A stretch of DNA of 64,000 nt, from positions 248,001-312,000 of the forward strand of contig JANFNE010000036.1 of assembly GCA_024867545.1 (NCBI GenBank), written 5' to 3'. Under the pieces are notes generated by a model. It was not told where the DNA came from, ran no database searches, and saw only the letters and a program-made list of their open reading frames with translations. This DNA is from Phytopythium helicoides (taxonomy: Eukaryota > Oomycota > Peronosporomycetes > Pythiales > Pythiaceae). The translations under genes were made by a program, and so were the position numbers. Every line of letters starts with the position of its first letter. Within the stretch, counting starts at the first letter, position 1. Shown here piece after piece: positions 30,666-40,734 of the stretch.

Positions 30666-30820
30666 CTATGGTGTATAGGTTGCGCCGAGCTGTTGCTCAT
30701 TATGGATGACTGCGGCTTGGTTGGTGTTTCGTGAACCAAAACGGAGTTTTGCGTTAAATAGTCTTTTGAGTTTATCTGTGTCGCTGCACCCTGCGCAAGG
30801 GCTCTTTAGTCTGCGTTTTT

Positions 30821-32543
30821 TTAGTGGGAGTGTGTCGCTGAAAGCACTCCAGTGCAAGGTGCTTCTGTATCTTTGAATTGGCGCAAGAGCTTGGTGTTGT
30901 AAGATCTGCAGTCCTCGTGTTGGCACTATCAAAGAAACGAGGATTAGACTCGGTCTTAGTTTCGCGTTAATCGCTCAAAGCGTACCTTATGATAGACGAA
31001 ATGGAACTTGGTAATCGACTTTCGCTCACAGTCGCTGCAATAGACCAGAGCTTTGACATCCGTGTACTCTGGAGGCATTTGCTCACGCTGAAGTAGCTCG
31101 TCAATGCTTGCAAAATAGAGCTCCATGTCTCCGAGCGACTTGGAACACAACGGGCAGATATAGTTTGTCTATCACAGACAGATAGGATGAGTACCAATGC
31201 TTGGGATTGGCGAGAGATTGCAGAAAGCATCGTACCATTGTATACTCCTCGTAGCACGAGACGTGCATACAGTGACCGCAAGGTAGAAACATGACCGGCG
31301 TCGTTGATGTGAACATGTACAAGTTGCAGATGGGGCAATTGGACTCGAGCGATCGCTCGACACATTTGTGCTTCTTGAGGCTGATACTCATGCAGGCGTT
31401 GCATTTGTCGCAGTGGAAGTAGTCAATGTCCAGACCCTGCACGACGAAAGCCATTTAGTTCTGAGAGCTCAGCACAGCAAAACCGAACACTTGCATACTT
31501 TGCCGATGCGGCAGATCTTGCATTTGTCACAGTGATAGATTTCCTTGGACGGGTCGTCGTCGAAGAATTTGCAAACATCGCAGAAGTAGCGCGCGAATTC
31601 GGTATTGCACTGTTCGTTGATGCATGTCTTTCCTACGGGCTGTGCAGAGTTAGGTAAGTTAGCACCACCCATATTAGCCAACTCTACACCGGAAGTTTTG
31701 ACACTGACCTGAATTGTTTGGCAAACCATGCATGTGATCTTCTCAGTCGCATACCGATCGAACGCATGAGATTCATTGTCGTCTGTTGTCGGTGAGTAGC
31801 GTCAGCTAATTGCATCCTAGACCAATTGTCCTCGTAAGTCAAAACGCCTCACCGTGGCAAAACCGGCATGTGTACCACTTGCCGCAGCACTTCCCTTGTA
31901 GCTTGCAGCGGCGTCTGTGGTGGGCACATATATCACAGTGTGTTAGGCTCAACGTCAACTAAGACAATCATTTACAGGCACACCAACTTACTGGTAATGG
32001 CTGCACCCAAACACTTGCTCCTGTTCGTTCTACTTACACACAAGACCATGCACGTCAGTCAGTCAGCGCTCGAACCTTTATGAATGCATCCCAGAGCGGC
32101 TATCGTACATTGTAAGTGACGCGACGGCGCTCCACCTCTGTATCACTCTGTGCTCTTGCGTGCGCTTCCTTGTCGCGCGAGTCGGTCCAATTCTTCATCA
32201 TAAGGTGCTGCATCGATTCTGCTTTCTCCTTTGGTGTGAGCAGAGGACTGGACTGAATCTCTCTGATTTTGGCCTTGAGAATGGCTTGATGGTCCTGAAC
32301 TCGTCGAAAAGAAAGCCTTAGCATGGCAGCTCAACTCCATCGTTCTGTAGTGGCAAGTACCTCATTATTGCTGAGCGGGGCGGGCAGCGACGTCGGCGGC
32401 TGGACACGAGTCTCTTGTGGCTGATTAGAGTGGTGCTCGCACACCTCTCCCCCGTGAGCAACGACTTCAGGGCTATTGGAGGAGCAACGATTAGCGGCCG
32501 CTTTCCAATCATGCCAAGCAGGCAGCGTTGACCATTGGTCCAT
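30821..32543 (-). CDS. RCHY1: CHY/RING zinc-finger E3 ubiquitin ligase, RCHY1 (Pirh2)-like
   Basis: RCHY1-type proteins are RING E3 ligases with a CHY zinc finger, a CTCHY finger, a RING-H2 and a C-terminal zinc ribbon. In order: start MDQWSTLPAWHDWKA with a Ser/Pro-rich head; a helical segment AILKAKIREIQSSPLLTPKE ahead of the CHY finger (GCIHK joined to RRCKLQGKCCGKWYTCRFC); then ITCMVCQTIQ and CINEQCNTEFARYFCDVCKF; then the CTCHY part IYHCDKCKICRIGK and YFHCDKCNACMSISLKKHKC; then the RING SNCPICNLYMFTSTTPV, LPCGHCMHVSCYEEY, CPLC; then the ribbon VYCSDCERKSITKFHFVYHK and, after an intron (about 30974-30926), CQHEDCRSYNT. TAA is at 30821-30823. About eight exons. A helical segment before the CHY domain is also found in plant BRUTUS-type proteins. 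Substrates unknown. Confidence 0.85.
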
Positions 32544-32962
32544 TTCTCAGCAGCAAATCGAGCGGTTGGAGCGGAGGGCGAGCAGGTCTGTGTGCTGGAA
32601 CGGAGAAGAGGGAATACTCGCTCAAGCTTGCAGGTGCATTGCTCCAACGCGCACGTCCTGATCACCGATCCACCTCCAAGCAAGTCTCTCCAAAAGCCCC
32701 AGCACAGCGCGCGGTTATTATACGCGGTTATAAATACCGCCGCCGCGCGTCTTTCGCTGGATCAGGCCGCGAGTCCCGCGAGCCGAGCCGATCCCATCCA
32801 TCTGTGCGGCACCTCGCTTCAACGTGGTCTGAGCAAGTCGCGCGTGATCGCACCTCTTCAAGATCGCTGACGTCTGTCCACACAGAAGCATAACAGCAAT
32901 TATAGCAGTTACATATTCGATCTCCTCGCCACCTCCCCTCTCCATACAAACCGCAAGTCAAC
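32544..32962. promoter_or_regulatory. Divergent promoter region, CHY-RING gene / WW gene
   Basis: 420 bases between two head-to-head genes. No clear initiator element recognised and no further gene. Confidence 0.4.
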
Positions 32963-34091
32963 ATGGCGCCCAAGACGGCCGAGCGCGTGCAGAAGGAGCT
33001 GGCGGCGCAGCGCGCGCGCGCCGAGGCGCTGCGCCATCTACAGGCCACGGGCAGCGGCCCCAGCCAGCGCGAGCTCGAGCGCGAGCGGCAGCGGCGCGCG
33101 CAGCTGGCGTCGCGCGTGTCCAGCGCCGTGGCGCGGCGCGTGGAGCCGGCGGTGGAGGCGCGCGGCGCGCTGGACCCGCGCGTGCGCGACAACACGCTGC
33201 AGGTGGTGGCGAGGAGCAGGGCAGAAGAGCTGCAGCGACTTGAGCGAGGAGTGGAGCCGGCCCAGGAGCAGCTGCCGAGCGGGTGGAGGCTGGCAACGGA
33301 CCCGGTCAGCGGGGACGCGTACTACTGGAACGAGGTGGGGTTTGGCGCCGAGCAGCAGCAGGAGGCGGAGAATGACGGAGGGAGTGGAGCAGGCCACCAA
33401 GGAGACGTCGTGGGAGCGCCCGGGCAGCGCCAAGGTGCGGTGAGTGGCGGAACGGGAGGCTTGGAGAAGCTGACGCTCGGATGGCGCGCTAGACAACGGC
33501 GGCGCCGGCAAAAACGGATGAGGAAGTAGAGGGAGAAGACCTACCGGCGTGTGTAGTGCTGCTCTTCGTGTGTGACGAAGCGCGCTGTGGGGATGCTGAT
33601 CAGGTGTGCTCTGCAGGGACTGGCAGGCGGTCACGGACCCGCAGAGCGGGGACAAGTACTTCTGGAACAGCGTCACGAACGAGACGACGTGGACCAAACC
33701 GGAGAACACCTCGGTCTCTCTCCGTACGATGACGTCTTTAGTTGTCTTGCGGCTCTCGTAAATGGCGCACTCACTATTAACCACTTGGTCATCAGAGCAA
33801 GCTCTTGAAGCGAAGTCAAAGCTCGACAGCATCCTTCAGGCAGTCGACTCCAGCGCGAAAGCTCAGCGCAGCAATAGTGCAGCCGAACCAAAGTCAAATG
33901 TAGACACGCAACAACAGAAGCCTGTGCCAACGCAAGCCCATGCTAGTCCAGTCAGTGGGACAAAGCGAGGCGGCAACGACTCGGCGAGCATTCCCTCAAC
34001 AAAAAGAAGGAAAGCAAAAGACTCGGAAATCGATCCGATGGACCCCACAGGAACCGGTGGCAAGTGGTCGGATGGATTGGAGCAAAACTAG
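32963..34091 (+). CDS. PQBP1: PQBP1-like nuclear splicing protein with two WW domains
   Basis: PQBP1 is a nuclear WW protein that links the spliceosome (U5-15kD) and transcription. It starts MAPKTAERVQKELAAQRARA with a long charged helix (RELERERQRRAQLASRVSS). WW1: LPSGWRLATDPVSGDAYYWN, intron at about 33333-33395, then TKETSWERP. WW2, after an intron to about 33620: WQAVTDPQSGDKYFWNSVTN, ETTWTKPE. A further intron leads to ALEAKSKLDSILQAVD and a C-terminal SEIDPMDPTGTGGKWSDGL, the PQBP1 signature (DPMDPxxxxxxxxxWSxGL) that binds U5-15kD. The KRRKAKD stretch before it may be a nuclear signal. Animal PQBP1 has one WW domain and a polar repeat; here there are two WW domains. The stop is TAG at 34091. 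Good confidence because of the C-terminal signature. Confidence 0.82.
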
Positions 34092-34164
34092 CTAGATCTA
34101 TCAAGCTCCACCGATAGGCCCACCAACATTACTAGAACCAGCAAGAATTCACTTCACTCTCGCA

Positions 34165-34353
34165 ATGATCATCTCCTCACCTTGGTTTGTGGTCCTATTT
34201 TTACTAGGCTCCACCAAAGCCGAGTGCACCCCCATCCAAGAGGCCTTAAGCACCTTGGTCAGTAAACATGCCCCCTACGCAAGAAGCGACGAGCTCAAGT
34301 CCAACAAGAACCATTGCATCGCAAAGCACATCACCGACAAAGCGCACAATTAA
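34165..34353 (+). other. Small ORF with signal-peptide-like head, overlapping the next gene's start
   Basis: A 62-codon frame beginning MIISSPWFVVLFLLGSTKAE, which looks like a cleavable signal peptide. It overlaps the first 86 bases of the TORTIFOLIA-like gene in another frame. It may be a chance frame or an upstream ORF on that transcript. Confidence 0.2.
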
Positions 34354-36479
34354 AGCCAAGAAACTGGAGCGAAAGTCGAAAGAGCAGGCTGAGCGGTACA
34401 TTCGGGAGCTCAACGCTCAAGTCGGACGACTAGAGAACCGCGATACGCAGCAAAAAGCTTTTGTCGCGTTGATGTGAGTTTTTTTTTCTTCCAGTGCTGA
34501 GGTTGCTGGCGCCACGGCTAATGAGTAACATTTCGGTAGCAATGCACTACCGCAGCTTGAATCTAGCCGCGTTCCTGATGTGTTCTCGCTGATGGAAAAG
34601 AACAAGGTAGATCCATTCATGTGCTATTTGGTTGGTAGTTTCTCGTGTAACCAGCGACGAGTTTGCGCCTAGAACCCTTCCCGCTCGTCCACGCGACGCA
34701 TGATGCTCCTTCTCATGGCTGTGCTCTGCCGCTACCACCCTGCATGCATGTCAAAGTTAATTCACCGGATCATCGCCTACATCTCACTTCGCTTGCGCGA
34801 CAACGAAGCCAGAGTTACGGATGCCGCTGGTATCTTAGTCTCCGCCATCTCCATGTATGTGCTTGGGCATGCTGTCAACGGTGCATTCACTGCAGGCAAA
34901 TCAGACGAAACTGGAAGTTCTTCGGCGATTGATCAATTCGCAGCAGCACTCACGAAAGATGCGAACGCAGTTGGTGAAGGAACAGCGAGATGTATGTGCG
35001 CTTTCATCTATCCCACCGAATTCGACGGGGTGTCGCGACCTCCAACCGATGTGCTTGTAGCACACTCGCGGCGGATTCTTTCATATATGCAAAACTTCGT
35101 AGTTGCCATGGCGGTAAAAATGGACGGCAGCAGAAACTACGCTGCCTTCTCACCAGGGTTCTTACAACTGGCGGCAGCATTTTCTCTCGCAAATGATACC
35201 GCTCGACAAGGTGGTTTCCCTGACATGAAGGAGAGCTTTTCAACCTCTGTCGAGTCGATATTTGAGGCAATTGAAGATTCATTCAAGTACGGACCAAGAG
35301 AAGATTGGATTCTGCGCAAACGCGCTATCGAGCTTCTCGCATTACTGATGAACAGTTATGCAATCGGAGACCAAGGAAACGAGAGTGCTGTTGTCCAGAA
35401 GTACTTCCATGCGAATGTGGTACGTATAAGCGTCATAGTTGAAACCTCAGTTGGCGTCATATTCTAAATGATTTGTGTGATGCCAGGAGCGTTGCCGAGC
35501 TCTCGTGCTAGCAGCTCGTCACGACCCTGTATCCACTGTACGAGAAGCTGCTATTGCAGCAGTTCGTGCATTTGATTTGCTTGATAAACAGTGTCCCAAA
35601 ACGAATCTGCCGGCAGCAATTTCTACGATATCTGTGCCTAACCATCGACTAGAGTTCTCGAAAGGACTGAGTGGGCAAAGACGCAAGAAAAGTGACGACA
35701 CGGAGCAAGCACATGCACCAACACTTCCCAACGCTAGCACTGAAAAACTTCCCATTGAAGAGAGGCTGAGTGAAAGTGAAGAAGGGGCGAATCTGTTCGA
35801 TGAAAGTGGAGGTGACGAAGCTGCTGCCCCTGCTGCTGAATCAGCAATTGACCCAATAGAGGAGGCATCACCGCCAAAACCAATGGCGACAGTTGACCCA
35901 GTCGTTGGAATGCTCACAGGCAACAAGCCACAAGCTCGTGTTCGACGTTCAGTTCGGGAACCAATTCCTCGCATCTCTCCACCCAAACGAACAACACGAA
36001 AGCAGCAGTCGTCTTTTCCGGCTTTTGAAGAGCTACCCGATTGCTCAGTTCCTGCGATTGACGACTCGGAAGAGAACACGGATGAACCGGTAACTGGAGC
36101 AGAAGCAGCACTGTCAGCTGCACAATGCGGAGAAAGTGAGTTGGCGCTGCGTCTTTGCCTCCTCGAGGACGACTTGAACCTGCTTCGGCAAACGCTATCT
36201 TTGCTCGGGACGCCGAGTTTGTCCTCCCTATCAAGACCGACTAGAAACGCAATGTGCATCGCGCTCCTGGCCCTTCTCGATATGGACGATGGCCGAAACG
36301 GCGACGCGTGGCTCGCTCTCGAGTGGCTTGAGAGCCTTTCAGATTCCGATCAAAACTCGTCGCGACAACTCGACGCCCGGATCCGTCACGCCCTTGGTGA
36401 AAAACTTTCAGAATTGTCATTCGAGCCCACTCGACTGGCATTAGCAGCCGCCAAGGTGCTTGACCGCCTTGGGCTTTGA
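34268..36479 (+). CDS. TORTIFOLIA1/SPIRAL2-like HEAT-repeat microtubule-associated protein
   Basis: Plant TORTIFOLIA/SPIRAL2 proteins bind microtubules through N-terminal HEAT repeats and control minus ends and severing. Start MPPTQEATSSSPTRTIASQS, a basic helix (KAKKLERKSKEQAERYI), then helical repeats: LGRL-type start ENRDTQQKAFVAL, intron about 34473-34540, ALPQLESSRVPDVFSLMEKN, intron about 34606-34672, MMLLLMAVLCRYHPACMSKL, IHRIIAYISLRLRDNEARVT, DAAGILVSAIS, DWILRKRAIELLALLMNSYA, intron about 35420-35486, ALVLAARHDPVSTVREAAIA. A Ser/Glu-rich linker with basic patches follows (RRSVREPIPRISPPKRTTRK). The C-terminal helical module (ESELALRLCLLEDDLNLLRQ, TRNAMCIALLALLDMDD, WLALEWLESLSD) resembles the plant C-terminal domain. 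About 670 residues. The family call rests on architecture and residue pattern. Confidence 0.68.
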
Positions 36480-37122
36480 TCACCGACGGTGATGACGACG
36501 GGTATCCATACCATGGTCGCGTCGTGTGCTGGGTGACGACACTCCATGCCCAGGCGGCATCACTCATCCCGGATGATTGCAGAGTGGGCTGCTAAACCAG
36601 CATCAGGCTTCGGCGCCAACTTCGATAACTGAGCAATGCTGACGCTGCTTGGTTCGCGAGCAGCCGGTGCGTTTGACGTCCGCGCGGATCGCAGGAACCG
36701 CACTGCAACACACGACGGCGTCATTCAACCGTCAAGTAGAGCACACCAAGTTGCCCCGCTCTAGCACAACATCGGCGATTGGTGATTGCCTTCTTCAGTC
36801 CAGTTGCCCGCGAGGCACGGCTGCAAGCGTGTCAAACATGGCTTTCGCCAGTCGACCACTTCATCTCGCGTGATTTGCCAAAAAATCCCGCAAAATCGCA
36901 GCTGGTTGGTCAGTCTTTTTGGTTCTAACCGATGGTTGGCTAAAACTATCTCAACATTCTGCCTGCACCTGCATGGTCTCCGACCACCACAGGATCCGAG
37001 TCATACGTGGCGTGTGGCTCTCGTCATCTCGGGAGAGACCCCAGCGATCCCAGCGCTCGCCCAGAGCTCTACGCGCCCGCTACCACCCACGTCCGTCCCT
37101 AGACGCCGCCTACCAGCTCGCT
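36480..37122. promoter_or_regulatory. Intergenic, probable promoter of the Gfo/Idh gene
   Basis: 640 bases between two plus-strand genes. No coding sequence recognised. The stretch next to the start codon is pyrimidine-rich. Confidence 0.35.
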
Positions 37123-38262
37123 ATGCTCCGCTCCGCGCTTCGAGTTGCTGCTACGCTCGCTCCCAAGGGCTCCGCCGGCTTTGCATCCTCTCCGCTGCGA
37201 GTTGGTATCGTCGGGGCCGGCCGTATCGCCGAGGTGCATCTCAAGGGTCTGCAGCAGACGTCGGCCATCGTCCAGTCGGTGGGTTGCTGCTTTTGTTGTT
37301 GGGGAGAGCAGTAGCCTTTTGCTGATCCTGAATGTCCGCTGAAGATCGCTGGAGGTCGCTCCTCGCGCGCCGAGGAGCTTGCGGCGCAGTTCGGCGTGCC
37401 CAAGTGGTCCAATGACGCCAGCGACGTGCTGCGGGACCCCGAGGTCGACGCCGTGCTCATCTGCTCGCCCACGACGCTGCACGCCGAGCAGGTGGTCGAG
37501 GCCGCGCGCCACAAGAAGCACATCTTCTGCGAGAAGCCCGTGGACCTGAGCCTCGATGTGGTGAACAACGCCATCGCCGAAGTCGAGGCCGCGGGCGTGA
37601 AGCTCATGGTCGGCTTCAACCGCCGCTTCGACGCCAACTTTGCGCGCATCAAGCACGCCATCGCCAACGGCGAGGTTGGCGACCTCAGCATGGTGCGCAT
37701 CACGAGCCGCGACCCGAGCGCGCCGCCCGCCGAGTACGTGCGGTCGTCTGGCGGGCTGTTCCGGGACATGACCGTCCACGACTTTGACATGGCGCGCTTC
37801 CTGGTCGGCGAGGAGGTCGATGAAGTGTTCGCCATGGCGCACACCGTGGACGCAGGTATCGCGGCCGAGGGCGACGTGGACCGTGCCGTGGTGCTGCTCA
37901 AGTTCAAGAGCGGCGTCATGGCGTTCATCGAGAACAGTCGTGAGGCCGCGTACGGTTACGACCAGCGTGTCGAGGTGCTCGGGTCCAAGGGCTCGGCAGC
38001 ATGTGACAACAACTACGGCAACTCGGTCGTGCTGGCGACCCGCGACGGCGTCAAGCGCGACGTGCCGCTCCACTTCTTCCTCGAGAGGTACATGGACGCG
38101 TTCGTGTCCGAGATGCAGGCGTTCGTGGCCGCCTGCACGACCGAGAACGCCCCGATCCCCGTGGGCGGAGTGGACGGCCGCGAGGCTTTGTTGCTGGCAC
38201 TCGCGGCCAACAAGTCGCTGGCCGAGCACCGGCCCGTCAAGGTCGACGAGCTGCGCGTGTGA
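37123..38262 (+). CDS. Gfo/Idh/MocA oxidoreductase, inositol 2-dehydrogenase-like
   Basis: NAD(P)-dependent dehydrogenase of the GFO/IDH/MocA family; closest in pattern to bacterial-type myo-inositol 2-dehydrogenase (IolG), which oxidises inositol to 2-keto-inositol. It starts MLRSALRVAATLAPKGSAGF, an Arg/Ala-rich amphipathic leader that looks like a mitochondrial presequence. The Rossmann fold has RVGIVGAGRIAEVHLKGL (GxGxxG). One intron (about 37279-37317) is followed by SRAEELAAQFGVP. Then VDAVLICSPTTLHAEQVVEA, FCEKPVDLS (EKP motif with catalytic Lys), MVGFNRRFDANF, GGLFRDMTVHDFDMARFLVG (D-x3-HD motif with catalytic Asp/His), and VEVLGSKGSA. The C-terminal YMDAFVSEMQAFVAAC and GREALLLALAANKSL are family-typical. 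About 360 residues with leader. High GC at third positions. Confidence 0.85.
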
Positions 38263-39734
38263 GAAAGTGAGAGACTAGCGGCTAACACCAAATCTACTAG
38301 AGTTGCAACGAGCATTGATGGACTTTGAATGCAGCGGCATCTTTGCGCTTGATGCGGGAGTCGAGAAGGCTCTAGAACGTGTTGAAGCGGATGCGGTTTC
38401 TACGGTACGAAGTGATACATACTGTAGCCAACTGCTCCTTTGCAATGATGGGGCAGATAGGCTGATCTGCAGCGGGGTGGAGGCTGCGTGACGCAGAGAT
38501 CGTCACAGACAGTGAGTTTGGCATGCATCCAACACACCGGCGAGCCACCCAGACCATACACAACCAGGATCGACTCAATTCGCTAGCCCCTTGGTGACCC
38601 CCACCAACACCATCGGTTAGCTCGCACGTGCAAATGCAGCAACGAACACGCGAGTGCGGTGGCTGTCAGCGCATTTGACTGAATTCCGAGCGATACACAG
38701 ACCGTCTCTTTTTTGCGCGGTCACCCGAACTTGAAGCTGCATGCGTGATGGGGAACAGACTGGAGTGTACCGTGGCTATCGGAATTGCCAGACGTTTGCT
38801 GCAAACATTAGCACATCAAACGTTCACGGAGGGGGGAAAACCTGTTTAGCAGCTTTCCTCTCATGCGGACGCACCGCCGCGAGCAATGAGGATGCTGTCT
38901 ACCGAGACTTCCATCACGCATCCTAGCGCGCGAGGCTCTCTCTGGAGCGTGAACGTGTGAATACCGTGCTGATTGCTATGGATCTCGTCTCGATAACGTG
39001 CACTGGAGCTCGTCCCCGTGTCGCTATGAACTGCAATAACTCATCGGTACAGCGCAAGGATCAGCTTGCGAGTCATAATCGATACACGCTAGACCACCTT
39101 TTGTACCAGGAGCTGATATTTGGTTGTATGTACAGGAGGAGTACGATCTTGAACTGCACATGCTTGACATGAGCGACTTTTCCAGTCGGCTGCGTTTGCA
39201 TCACCTGGATGCAACGCGCAGTGTAACATGCAGACACGGCTTCTTCAGAAAGTTGTGTAAAATCAACAAGATTTTTGTTTTGTTTTGTTTTTTGAACTGG
39301 ATTTCGGAAACACAATGCAGCGAGGGCTAGTCTGTCAGCCGAAGGAGACTTCTGTGAGCACTTTCTGCGAGGCTGAGCGGGTCGCAGTGTCGCCAGAAGT
39401 TTGCGATACACATTGTTCAGATTTCCTCGCCAAACACGGAGGGTATGAGAGAGGCAAGTCGTGCTGTTGACCATGATCGGGTGCACCTAGGGATAGAAAC
39501 GACAAGACGCTAAGATTGACACTGTCGCGCCGCGAGGAGCTCGAGCAGACCTGCAAGCACAACTCACCGCAGGGAGACTGGTACAATCACGCATCTTCAA
39601 TCACACTGTAGTCCAGTGGACAATTTCGATATATCGCTTTGATTCTCATTTACTATGCTCTTTGGTACACCGAGGCCGCCAAAAAAAATAATCTCGGATC
39701 GGTTATTGAAGTGGCTCTTCAGAATCGCGCTCGC

Positions 39735-40016
39735 TCACATCATGAAGTCCACGCCGCCGAGGTAGAAGGCAGCGATGCTCGCTGTTCCAGCAATCACTGT
39801 GCACCACAGTAAAGCCCTCGAAAGTGTGGGTGGGTTGCAGACGACTTTCACTGCATTTCTTGCTGCGCTGCAATGTTTTTTTGAGTTTTGGCCAGCGAGG
39901 ACTCGCTGCGCAGCCAGTGTAAAACGAACCGTCGGAATTCCAAGGATACAGGTTGACTCAAAAGCGTTTAACCTCCACAGGTGGACGCGGTTGCGCTGGA
40001 CAGGCCGAGCGAACAA
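39735..40016 (-). CDS. Possible small protein with one C-terminal membrane helix
   Basis: A 93-codon frame starting MFARPVQRNRVHLWRLNAFE and ending SRALLWCTVIAGTASIAAFY LGGVDFMM. The last 25 residues form a good hydrophobic helix, so a tail-anchored small membrane protein is possible. The N-terminal half has no feature I can name, and the frame could be open by chance. No promoter element was found. Confidence 0.22.
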   Translation of the reverse strand: MFARPVQRNRVHLWRLNAFESTCILGIPTVRFTLAAQRVLAGQNSKKHCSAARNAVKVVCNPPTLSRALLWCTVIAGTASIAAFYLGGVDFMM

Positions 40017-40250
40017 AACGGTGAGCAGAGCTTGCCTGAGGAGCTCCGTCCATGCACTGGTATAAGTTAATATGTATGTGTGATTGAAGTTGAACTCTTG
40101 ACAAAAAGTGTGATTACGGTGTGTGTTTTAGCGAGAATTCCGAAATTAAACTCCTTTTGAGCCTTCGAGATTAAACCGCTCCGTTCGAGCACGCCTGCAC
40201 CACCACTGCGTGGTCGCAGATGCAAATGCACGGCCGTGCTTTAGTTTGCA

Positions 40251-40261
40251 CCCCCCCCCCC
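40251..40261. repeat. Poly-C run of 11
   Basis: Eleven consecutive C, an unusual homopolymer in this window. It lies about 390 bases upstream of the symporter 1 core promoter. Confidence 0.9.
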
Positions 40262-40640
40262 TTCGCATTCTCGACGAGCACCAAAACGAGAACAAAAAGA
40301 AACTAAAGCACGCCAGCACCACAGCTTCGATTAGCGTTCGTTGTGACCCAATGCCCTGCCAGACCAGCGCCATTTTAGATTGTGACACGCCACAATGTTT
40401 TAAGGTATAAGCGGCTCGTCTCTGCGCGGTGCAATTGTGGCTTACGACGGTACCGTAGATTGCCCAGTCCAGGTGGTGCGGTGCAGAGTGTACAGTTGAC
40501 TCTGTACCGTACCATGGCAGCAGCTCTCTTCCCGCAGCCGCCGGCGCAGCTCGTCGAGTTGATGCATCCACGTGCGTCGGTCCCTGCGCAACGCGCGACT
40601 CGACGCGCAAGTCCCTCGGTCTCTCGCCCGCGAGCGAGTG

Positions 40641-40658
40641 GCTCACTTCCGATTTTCC
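40641..40658 (+). promoter_or_regulatory. Oomycete-type core promoter of symporter 1
   Basis: GCTCACTTCCGATTTTCC, 77 bases before the start codon, fits the oomycete initiator plus flanking region. The tandem paralogue has a matching element. Confidence 0.6.
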
Positions 40659-40734
40659 TCCCTCGGGCTCAAACACCAGCAACGTCCTCCAGCTGCAGAA
40701 GAAGCGTTTCATCGGAGACCGAGCCTTGTCCACC

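Larger units (their letters stand above)
38263..40640. other. Long intergenic stretch
   Basis: About 2.4 kb before the first symporter. No convincing gene seen on either strand apart from a weak small minus-strand ORF at 39735-40016. An 11-base C run lies at 40251-40261. Confidence 0.4.

Noticed and set aside
32077..32140. Apparent stop before the CHY zinc finger of the RCHY1-like gene
   Set aside because: A short intron ending at TAG before GCTCTGGGATGC gives a continuous reading into GCIHK; treated as splicing, not as a broken gene.
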